This document shows positions 1 through 4,816 of a DNA stretch of 5,013 bases, one piece after another; the stretch's first letter is position 1; each line of letters begins with the position of its first letter. Under the pieces are notes generated by a model, which worked only from the letters and a program-made list of their open reading frames with translations, searched no databases and had not been told where the DNA came from. The translations under genes and the position numbers were made by a program. Source of the DNA: Deltaproteobacteria bacterium (GTDB lineage Bacteria > Desulfobacterota > Desulfobacteria > Desulfobacterales > C00003060). Where the stretch lies: positions 1 to 5,013 of the forward strand of contig JAFDFO010000206.1 in NCBI GenBank assembly GCA_019309815.1, written 5' to 3'.

Positions 1-880
1 TGCTATCCCTCCCTTTACCAGTCCTGTCAAGGATTCCTAATGTCATCTCTTTGAGGAGATCTAGTCTGTGGTCAAAACCATTTTCTGAAGTTCCATGTAT
101 GTCCATCATGTCTTCAACGAGCCTGCAACGACCCTCTTCACCTGTCTCTCGAATCAGTATTTCAAGAACGGTCTTCACAGTCCTTGTGTTCAGGATTGCT
201 GCAATATCCCGGCCTAACAGTCTTGCCCCTGCTCGCACGTAATCAAAATCTTCGACATCCACTATATCCTTTTCTTCATTGAATAGACGGTCTTGGTTCC
301 CGGCGTCTAAATAGGTACTCATAATCAGGAACAAATCCGGCGCATCCCTCTTTCCCCGTGAATAATTGTCGTTCCAGGCAATTATCTTCATTGCTGCAAG
401 TCCAGCAAGGGATGCAAAAGGTACGTCGAGAACGGGATCTGACCGCAGTCTCACTGTAAGTGCATGGTTGTGCGCTTCCTCGAATCCAAGCATGTTCATT
501 CTTGTCTCGTAGTCCGGCGGCCAGGTCAGAACATTGTCTGGACCTGTAATTGCACCGAACGGAATCACATCAATACGCAGTGCTTCTTTGTACGCAAGTT
601 GTTGCGGGTCTCTGGTGGGTGTGAAGTCTCCTGTCTCAAGAAGACCTTCTTTCAGTTGTTCATATCTATCCCAATCCGATACTTGTACCCCAAAGTCAAT
701 ATCAGCCGTGGCTCGTTTGGGATTGATGTCGTAGCCATGCAGAAGAATGATATCTCGTGCAGTTGCACCGACCACAAAGAATGGGACATCAATGGACTGA
801 GCAACGCGAACCACAGTCTCAAAGAGCTCAACTGTGATGTCGTCAATCTTCCCTGATAAGTCGAGTAAGCTCGCGTTCAT
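1..880 (-). CDS. AbiEii-type nucleotidyltransferase, toxin of a type IV toxin-antitoxin pair (3' end outside window)
   Basis: An open frame runs without a stop from ATG at 880-878 to the window edge, 293 codons, so the C-terminus is missing or nearly complete. Seen: a nucleotidyltransferase core with VVGAT (residues 36-40) followed by the metal-binding pair D60-I-D62, a third acidic residue D104 in LRIDVIPFG, and a later block with K165 and KRDAPDL (K177, D179, D182). This order (G-x-x, DxD, third Asp, then K...K-R-D-x-x-D-L) is that of the AbiEii/COG4849 group. Known for the family: DNA polymerase-beta-like nucleotidyltransferases, some of which arrest growth and are countered by AbiEi partners without tight protein binding. 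Inferred: transfer of nucleotides to an unknown target, probably RNA. The start overlaps the antitoxin frame by 38 bases and has no clear Shine-Dalgarno sequence, which suggests translational coupling. GAT replaces the usual G-[GS]-S. I am sure of the family and unsure of toxicity. Confidence 0.9.
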   Translation of the reverse strand, partial: MNASLLDLSGKIDDITVELFETVVRVAQSIDVPFFVVGATARDIILLHGYDINPKRATADIDFGVQVSDWDRYEQLKEGLLETGDFTPTRDPQQLAYKEALRIDVIPFGAITGPDNVLTWPPDYETRMNMLGFEEAHNHALTVRLRSDPVLDVPFASLAGLAAMKIIAWNDNYSRGKRDAPDLFLIMSTYLDAGNQDRLFNEEKDIVDVEDFDYVRAGARLLGRDIAAILNTRTVKTVLEILIRETGEEGRCRLVEDMMDIHGTSENGFDHRLDLLKEMTLGILDRTGKGRDS

Positions 881-1073
881 AGATAATCTGTGCCGTTTCG
901 ATATTCCTCGGATCACCAGTCGCCAGCAAATCGGCATAAATCAGTACTGGGTGAACCAATTCGACATGAGGTAAGTTGAATTCAAAGTCCCAAAATGCCC
1001 TGAGAATCTCTATGTCGCCATCATCGTCCTTCTTGAAGGTTGTCCAGGGTTGCGTGTTTCCACCAGTCAACAT
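843..1073 (-). pseudogene. Detached C-terminal piece of the AbiEi_2-type antitoxin (frameshifted)
   Basis: This frame continues the antitoxin after the frame break. From about 1037 to 843 it reads FKKDDDGDIEILRAFWDFE, then LIYADLLATGDPRNIETAQIIYER, ending at TGA 845-843. The (V/L)YADLL-TGDPRN-ETA-(M/I)IY motif is, to my knowledge, the usual C-terminal signature of the AbiEi_2 (COG4861-type) family, so it belongs to the same gene. An ATG at 1073-1071 could restart translation, but it has no visible ribosome binding site and its first residues come from the wrong frame of the upstream segment. Between WWKHATL in the first frame and FKKDDDGD here only a few codons remain, where relatives usually carry roughly 45-50 residues. 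A deletion not divisible by three is therefore more likely than a single-base slip. The AbiEii gene starts inside this segment at 880. Confidence 0.75.
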
Positions 1074-1764
1074 TGGTGGTCTGGTAACGTCCGGCTGCCA
1101 GTTTCGGTCTCAATTGTTCAGGGTAGGTGGCGGCCCATCGCATCAACAGATCTTTCTTTTGAATAAGACGGCGCCCGTGTTTGCCGGTGTCAATTAAGTA
1201 ACCCATTTCCCTTAAATCTCGCATCACCCAACCAACAGTTCCCAAAGCTACCTTCGCTTGTCTGTTGATTTCGCGAAATGGGGCATCTTCGAGACCCGGA
1301 TTGCATAACAAAGCAAAAAGAACCTGTAAGCCTGTGGGTTGAAATGCCCGTGCTGGGCGTTCCGTTCGAACTGGGAGGGCAGGTTTGTTTCCTTTGATGA
1401 AGATGAACAGTGGCGGTTCATTTAAATAGGCATTACCTGCTGTATCGATGAAAGGAATGTCCATTTCTTTCAACCGTTCTGCAACTTGCGGTGTTACATA
1501 CTTTGTAACAAGAATCGGTCTTTCTGGGAATTTGTGCAGTTGATGTGCAACTGAGCCGAGAGTCGCACGGGTGAGGGTGGCTTTGACTTCTACGGCAAAA
1601 TGCCATTCCAAGTCTTGCCACATGATGTGTATCACTGCATCCGCCCGGCCAGCGGTATCAAGGGCGACTTCAAGGCCCTTGAGCTCAGCGGTTATTTTGG
1701 TTGTTCTTTCAAATACTTGTAGGGCCTTGCGTAATAGCGTTATCTCAGCGGGTTTTGTGCGCAT
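1021..1764 (-). CDS. AbiEi_2-type antitoxin/transcriptional regulator, cut short by a frameshift
   Basis: 247 codons from ATG at 1764-1762, with AAGGA ten bases upstream (1779-1775). Residues about 1-130 form an alpha/beta domain with ADAVIHI (D42) followed by AVEVKA (E59, K61), a spacing like that of PD-(D/E)XK-fold proteins, then a conserved-looking FIDTAGNAYL at 105-114. Residues about 142-208 look like a winged helix-turn-helix (GLQVLFALL...INRQAKVALGTVGWVMRDLREMGYL), fitting DNA binding. The frame ends in DNLQEGR and TGA at 1023-1021, whereas the family continues with a C-terminal domain that is found in another frame downstream. Known: AbiEi proteins repress their own operon and neutralise AbiEii. 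Inferred: this copy is a DNA-binding N-terminal fragment that may retain repression but lacks part of the antitoxin domain. A fresh mutation or a sequencing error at the junction is the alternative. Confidence 0.85.
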   Translation of the reverse strand: MRTKPAEITLLRKALQVFERTTKITAELKGLEVALDTAGRADAVIHIMWQDLEWHFAVEVKATLTRATLGSVAHQLHKFPERPILVTKYVTPQVAERLKEMDIPFIDTAGNAYLNEPPLFIFIKGNKPALPVRTERPARAFQPTGLQVLFALLCNPGLEDAPFREINRQAKVALGTVGWVMRDLREMGYLIDTGKHGRRLIQKKDLLMRWAATYPEQLRPKLAAGRYQTTNVDWWKHATLDNLQEGR

Positions 1765-1802
1765 CGGTTCAGTTTCCTTGTGGGTTGTTCATTATTGGTA
1801 CC

Positions 1803-1821
1803 TGTTCACTGTAGATGAACA
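1803..1821. promoter_or_regulatory. Proximal operator palindrome (TGTTCA-7-TGAACA)
   Basis: TGTTCA (1803-1808) and TGAACA (1816-1821) form an inverted repeat with a 7-base spacer, overlapping the -10 and presumed start of the promoter for the antitoxin. The same arms with the same spacing recur at 1920-1938. Known: AbiEi regulators repress their own promoter by binding inverted repeats. Inferred: this is the autoregulatory site of the adjacent regulator. Confidence 0.55.
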
Positions 1822-1846
1822 TAATCAAAACATGTACAATTGTCAA
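1818..1846 (-). promoter_or_regulatory. Sigma70-type promoter for the toxin-antitoxin genes
   Basis: On the minus strand a perfect -35 TTGACA (1846-1841) is followed after exactly 17 bases by TATGTT (1823-1818), which matches four of six -10 consensus positions. Transcription would start near 1811, about 47 bases before the antitoxin ATG. The -10 lies inside the palindrome at 1803-1821, so a repressor bound there would block polymerase. This is sequence matching only. Confidence 0.6.
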
Positions 1847-1916
1847 GAAGAATTTTATTATTTCCTATATTAACAGATAGTTTTAGAAGCAGAACATATA
1901 GTCGTTCATTAAATCA

Positions 1917-1941
1917 ATATGTTCACTATTAGTGAACATAT
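1917..1941. promoter_or_regulatory. Distal operator palindrome, 12-base arms around one base
   Basis: ATATGTTCACTA (1917-1928) and TAGTGAACATAT (1930-1941) are perfect inverted copies around a single central T. The inner TGTTCA...TGAACA core and spacing equal those of the palindrome at 1803-1821, with centres 117 bases apart. A dimeric regulator site is the simplest reading. The divergent orientation and the second site fit looping or cooperative binding, or a second promoter on the plus strand. Confidence 0.55.
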
Positions 1942-1982
1942 ACAAATAATGAACAACCGAACAAAAAAGCGAGAGGAGGCAA

Positions 1983-2036
1983 ATGAAAATTATCGTTCGT
2001 TTCTTGTCGGTCAACGGTGAACGGCTCTGGGATTGA
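1983..2036 (+). other. 17-codon mini-ORF with strong Shine-Dalgarno sequence, possibly a gene remnant
   Basis: AGGAGG (1974-1979) lies three bases before an ATG (1983) encoding MKIIVRFLSVNGERLWD and stopping at TGA 2034-2036. It is downstream of and in line with the mirrored operator copy at 1917-1941. Coding ends just inside the heptad repeat that begins at 2031, as if a longer gene had been truncated there. The start vaguely resembles the N-terminus of fumarylacetoacetate-hydrolase-type proteins, but 17 residues cannot decide this. It may equally be a leader peptide or chance. Confidence 0.25.
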
Positions 2037-2065
2037 CTATTGATGATTGAAGATTGACGATTGAA
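2031..2065. repeat. Degenerate 7-base tandem repeat, five units
   Basis: The units read gattgac, tattgat, gattgaa, gattgac, gattgaa in exact 7-base register. Similar ATTGA heptads occur in intergenic regions of other bacteria, in my recollection including Desulfobacterota. It lies 45 bases beyond the end of cobA-hemD and inside the tail of the mini-ORF. The remaining bases 2066-2109 show only a 10-base palindrome (2083-2092) and a weak 5-base-arm palindrome (2071-2081), with no convincing terminator. Confidence 0.7.
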
Positions 2066-2109
2066 AAACAACAGATTCTGTGAGCTCGAGCTAGCGGGCG
2101 AGAGTCTTC

Positions 2110-3627
2110 TTAGGCGTAGTGCTGGAGGATGGCTTCGCACAGGCCGGGGATGGTGAAATCTGCGGCGGTGATGTCGACTTTGAAGCCGAGTTCTTTTGCG
2201 GTGTCTGTGGTAATCGGGCCGATGCTGGCGACTGTTACCTTTTCAATTAAGCTTTGAAATCTGTCAGCCGGAAGGAGGGCCTTGAAGTTCTTGACTGTGG
2301 AAGAGCTAGTGAAGGTAACAATATCTATGGAGCCTTCTTCAAGGCGTTTGATCAGCATGTCTATGTTTTCGCTGGCCTGTTCCGTCTCATAGGTGGCGAT
2401 TTCGTCCACATCAGCGCCCATGTTCTTGAGTTCTACAGGAAGAATAGGCCTTGCCTCTTTGGCGCGGGGCAGGAGAACACGTTTTCCTCCCATGGACTCT
2501 TTTGCAAAGGCTTCCACGACCGATTCAGCCTGATACGTCTCCGGAACGATATCGCTTGTGAGCCCAAAGTCTCCTAACCGCTTTGCCGTGGCCGGACCGA
2601 TGGCTGCTGTGCGCACATCTCTGAGGGCCCGAACATCTTTGCCTCTTTCAAAAAGGCGCTCAAAGAAAAAGGCGACGCCGTTGACACTCGTAAAGACGAG
2701 CCAGTCATAGTCGCCAAGGTTGTCTATGGCTGAATCCAGGGGACTCCAATCCTCCGGGGGCACGACTTTGATGGTGGGGCATTCAAAGCATTCGGCTCCC
2801 AGGTCTGAAAGCCGGTCCACAAGGTCGCTTGCCTGTGCCCTGGCCCTAGTAACAACTATGGTCTTTCCCAGAAGGGGCCTTTTCTCAAACCAGTTCAGGG
2901 TATCCCTGAGTTCGGCAACCTCCCCTACAACAATAATGGCAGGCGGCTTGAGTCCGGCTGCTTCTACCTCTGCCACAATGGTTTCAAGAGTTCCTGTCAC
3001 CGTGGTTTGCTGCGAGGTGGTTCCCCAGCGTACCAGGGCTACCGGGGTTTTCGGGTCACGCCCGGCTGCTATCAAGTTCTCTGTGATCGTGGGAAGGCTC
3101 TTGACACCCATCAGAAAGACGAGGGTGCCCACGGCGGTGGCAAGCTTGGACCACTCAATCGTGGACTCGTCTTTGGTCGGGTCTTCATGACCGGTTATAA
3201 AGGCTACGCTGGTGTTGTATTTGCGGTGAGTCAGGGGAATGCCCGCATAGGCGGGTGCAGCTATGGCCGAGGTCACACCCGGCACAATCTCAAAAGGAAT
3301 GCCTTGCTGGACAAGCACTTCAGCCTCTTCACCACCGCGGCCGAAGATAAAGGGATCGCCGCCTTTTAGACGGACGACGGTGTTGCCTTCTTTTGCCTTT
3401 GCTGCGATCAGCTCGTTGATTTTATCCTGCGAAAGGGTGTGATCGCCTCCCTTCTTGCCAACGTAGATGATCTCAGCACCTTCCCGTGCGTATTTGAGGA
3501 GTTTTGGGGTGGCGAGGAAGTCATAGATCACCACATCCGCCTGTTTCAGACACTCAACGGCTTTGACGGTGATGAGGCCCGGGTCACCAGGCCCGGCGCC
3601 AACGAGATAGACTGTGCCTTTCGTCAT
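2110..3627 (-). CDS. cobA-hemD: Fused uroporphyrinogen-III C-methyltransferase / uroporphyrinogen-III synthase
   Basis: 505 residues. The N-terminal half (about 1-245) is SUMT/CobA: YLVGAGPGDPGLIT at 7-20, VRLKGGDPFIFGRGGEE at 85-101, the VPGVTSAIAAPAYAGIPLTHR block at 115-135 and FLMGVKSL at 171-178. It methylates uroporphyrinogen III twice with S-adenosylmethionine to give precorrin-2. The C-terminal half (about 253-505) is HemD, which closes hydroxymethylbilane with ring-D inversion: VVTRARAQ at 258-265, LVFTSVNGV at 310-318, AIGPATAKRL at 342-351, TFTSSSTV at 438-445 and ASIGPITTD at 467-475. Such fusions are common in anaerobic bacteria. I chose ATG 3627-3625 because AAGGAG (3636-3631) precedes it and the glycine-rich strand begins soon after. 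A GTG at 3660 would add 11 residues inside the repeat element. The protein is cytosolic and takes HemC product directly. The end at 2110 (TAG or similar minus-strand stop, residues LQHYA) is clean and the frame is intact. Confidence 0.96.
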   Translation of the reverse strand: MTKGTVYLVGAGPGDPGLITVKAVECLKQADVVIYDFLATPKLLKYAREGAEIIYVGKKGGDHTLSQDKINELIAAKAKEGNTVVRLKGGDPFIFGRGGEEAEVLVQQGIPFEIVPGVTSAIAAPAYAGIPLTHRKYNTSVAFITGHEDPTKDESTIEWSKLATAVGTLVFLMGVKSLPTITENLIAAGRDPKTPVALVRWGTTSQQTTVTGTLETIVAEVEAAGLKPPAIIVVGEVAELRDTLNWFEKRPLLGKTIVVTRARAQASDLVDRLSDLGAECFECPTIKVVPPEDWSPLDSAIDNLGDYDWLVFTSVNGVAFFFERLFERGKDVRALRDVRTAAIGPATAKRLGDFGLTSDIVPETYQAESVVEAFAKESMGGKRVLLPRAKEARPILPVELKNMGADVDEIATYETEQASENIDMLIKRLEEGSIDIVTFTSSSTVKNFKALLPADRFQSLIEKVTVASIGPITTDTAKELGFKVDITAADFTIPGLCEAILQHYA

Positions 3628-3630
3628 ACG

Positions 3631-3636
3631 CTCCTT
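3631..3636 (-). promoter_or_regulatory. Ribosome binding site deciding the cobA-hemD start
   Basis: AAGGAG on the minus strand stands three bases before ATG 3627-3625. The spacing is on the short side, but it is the only strong site here and lies just outside the palindromic element. It supports the 505-residue product over the longer GTG-initiated one. Confidence 0.6.
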
Positions 3637-3694
3637 ACATTCACCACCCGTTCGTTGCACTCACTCGAGGCACGGAGGGCACAGAGTGATACCT

Positions 3695-3728
3695 TTTTCA
3701 TTTGCCGGGAGACGGCGGCAAATGAAAA
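3695..3728. repeat. Stem-loop 1, perfect 12-base arms, loop GGGAGACGGC
   Basis: TTTTCATTTGCC (3695-3706) pairs perfectly with GGCAAATGAAAA (3717-3728) around the 10-base loop GGGAGACGGC (3707-3716). It is the left major hairpin of the palindromic element, and its loop is exactly complementary to the loop of stem-loop 4. No T-run follows in either direction, so it is not a normal intrinsic terminator. Confidence 0.75.
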
Positions 3729-3778
3729 CCGCCAGTCCCGCCTTCGGCGGAAGTAAAACCGCCCGAAGGGCTGAGCTT

Positions 3779-3812
3779 TTTTTCCTGATCGCCGTCTCCC
3801 GATCAGGAAAAA
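3779..3812. repeat. Stem-loop 4, perfect 12-base arms, loop GCCGTCTCCC
   Basis: TTTTTCCTGATC (3779-3790) pairs perfectly with GATCAGGAAAAA (3801-3812) around GCCGTCTCCC (3791-3800), the reverse complement of the stem-loop 1 loop. The stem sequence differs from stem 1 in its GC part, although both are perfectly paired. The T-run lies in the 5' arm on both strands, so an intrinsic terminator is not supported. Confidence 0.75.
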
Positions 3813-3872
3813 GCAATTTCGCTCTGTGTTCTCAGTGTCTCGAACGAGCAAAGCGAGTGGGTGGTTAATAAA

Positions 3873-4814
3873 CTAAGCCAAGTCCTTGATACTTCTCCCA
3901 AGGATGTCTTCCAGGATTTTTCGCCCACCCTGTTCAAGGAGCTGGTTGGCCAGTTGTACCCCAAGTTCTTCGTGTTTGTCCACAGAACCCGTGACGTTTT
4001 CGCGAAGAAGCACGGACCCGTCCACCTCAGCAACAAGGCCCGTAAGATCGATTTGGTCTCCAACGATCTTTGCATGGGCTGCGATCGGGACCTGACAGCC
4101 GCCTTCGAGCCGGCTCAGAAAGGCGCGTTCGCTCTCAATGGCCAGGCGCGTTTCTCTGTGATCCACGGGGGCGATGAGATCCCGGATAGCGTTGTCGTCT
4201 TCTCTCACTTCAATCGATAGTGCCCCCTGTCCAATGGCCGGAAGCATGATGTCTTCGGACATATATTCCGTAATACGGGATTCCATTCCAAGCCTTTTGA
4301 CCCCGGCCGCGGCCAGGATAATGGCGTCAAGCCCCTCTGTTTCGAGTTTCCTTATCCGCGTGTCGAGGTTTCCTCTCAAGGGCTGCACAGTGATGTCCGG
4401 CCGGATATGCCGAACCTGGGCTCCCCTCCTGAGGCTGCTGCTTCCAAGATTAGCTTTTTCTCGCAGGTCTTTAAACGAGTGGCCGTTTCGGGAAATCAGA
4501 ATGTCCAGGGGGTTTTCCCGTTCCGGGACAACGCCGATACAAAGCCCGGGCGGAATTTCAGCCGGCATGTCCTTCATGCTGTGGACCGCAAGATCGATTC
4601 CGCCTTCCAGCAGGGCTGTTTCAATCTCTTTGACAAAGAGCCCTTTGCCACCAACTTTTGCCAGGGGGACATCTAAAATCTTATCCCCAGTGGTCTTTAT
4701 CTTAACTATTTCGGCGGTGTATTCGGGATGGAGCGCAAGGAGTCGGGAACGAACCCACTCTGCCTGCCATACGGCAAGTGGGCTTCCTCGTGTACCGATC
4801 CTAATGACGTTCAT
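3873..4814 (-). CDS. hemC: Hydroxymethylbilane synthase (porphobilinogen deaminase)
   Basis: 313 residues, the usual bacterial length. It polymerises four porphobilinogen units into hydroxymethylbilane on a covalently bound dipyrromethane cofactor, in the cytosol. Seen in order: IRIGTRGSPLAVWQA at 4-18, KTTGDKILDVPLAKVGGKGLFVKE at 40-63 (quoted in part as family landmarks), AVHSMKDMP at 76-84 with the catalytic aspartate D82, SSSLRRGAQ at 125-133 with substrate-binding arginines, RGNLDTR at 147-153, LPAIGQGAL at 191-199, and EGGCQVPIAAHA at 237-248 with the cofactor-attachment cysteine C240. I chose ATG 4814-4812: it begins at the conserved strand and sits two bases after the stop of the upstream gene. 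An ATG at 4853 would add 13 unconserved residues inside that gene. No good Shine-Dalgarno is visible, so coupling to the zinc-ribbon gene is likely. The product feeds HemD in the next gene. Confidence 0.97.
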   Translation of the reverse strand: MNVIRIGTRGSPLAVWQAEWVRSRLLALHPEYTAEIVKIKTTGDKILDVPLAKVGGKGLFVKEIETALLEGGIDLAVHSMKDMPAEIPPGLCIGVVPERENPLDILISRNGHSFKDLREKANLGSSSLRRGAQVRHIRPDITVQPLRGNLDTRIRKLETEGLDAIILAAAGVKRLGMESRITEYMSEDIMLPAIGQGALSIEVREDDNAIRDLIAPVDHRETRLAIESERAFLSRLEGGCQVPIAAHAKIVGDQIDLTGLVAEVDGSVLLRENVTGSVDKHEELGVQLANQLLEQGGRKILEDILGRSIKDLA

Positions 4815-4816
4815 GA

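Larger units (their letters stand above)
1783..1958. repeat. Inverted duplication of the promoter/operator block
   Basis: Bases 1783-1823 and the reverse complement of 1918-1958 align without gaps over 41 positions with 33 identities by hand count. The outer 14 bases (GGTTGTTCATTATT) are identical, and each arm carries an operator palindrome. Seven GTTCA/TGAAC half-sites lie in the block, beginning at 1787, 1804, 1816, 1904, 1921, 1933 and 1950. The middle (1824-1917) is AT-rich and unique. The block could be a divergent regulatory region or a small element with terminal inverted repeats. No clear target-site duplication is visible at the ends. Confidence 0.6.
3639..3869. repeat. 231-base imperfect palindromic element between hemC and cobA-hemD
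   Basis: The outer 48 bases (3639-3686) align without gaps to the reverse complement of 3822-3869 with 35 identities by hand count. The symmetry continues inward to a centre near 3754. Inside are four stem-loops: 3695-3728, 3738-3750, 3761-3771 and 3779-3812. AAAACCGCC occurs twice (3725, 3755). The arms contain the CACGGAGGGCACAGAG-type sequence, which I recall as a widespread intergenic repeat in bacteria. The element lies 3 bases after the hemC stop and 11 bases before the cobA-hemD ATG, so it fills the gap. Its transcript would fold strongly and could change the ratio or stability of the two messages. It looks like a non-autonomous (MITE- or REP-like) element. No transposase or sure target duplication is seen. 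Confidence 0.7.

Noticed and set aside
464..856. Plus-strand open frame of 130 codons
   Set aside because: It is antisense to the nucleotidyltransferase, whose catalytic motifs are all present on the other strand in one uninterrupted frame.
1783..1958. CRISPR array or attachment site
   Set aside because: The repeats are inverted and only two, with no regular spacers and no integrase or cas gene in the window.
2066..2109. Terminator for the tetrapyrrole operon
   Set aside because: Only AGCTCGAGCT without a loop and a 5-base-arm palindrome with a one-base loop are present, so neither forms a proper hairpin plus U-tract.
1883..2140. Minus-strand open frame of 85 codons
   Set aside because: It runs through the heptad repeat and the operator palindromes and overlaps the cobA-hemD end. 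Its residues simply mirror the repeats.
2720..3190. Plus-strand open frame of 156 codons
   Set aside because: It is a shadow of cobA-hemD with no domain and no ribosome binding site that would outweigh the minus-strand gene.
3761..3784. GCCC-GAA-GGGC hairpin followed by a T-run, as a plus-strand intrinsic terminator
   Set aside because: The stem is only four base pairs, the T-run starts six bases later, and no plus-strand gene ends here. It is better explained as part of the palindromic element.
3624..3851. Minus-strand open frame of 75 codons between hemC and cobA-hemD
   Set aside because: It is a translation of the palindromic repeat element, arginine/phenylalanine-rich, of a type often mis-annotated from such repeats.
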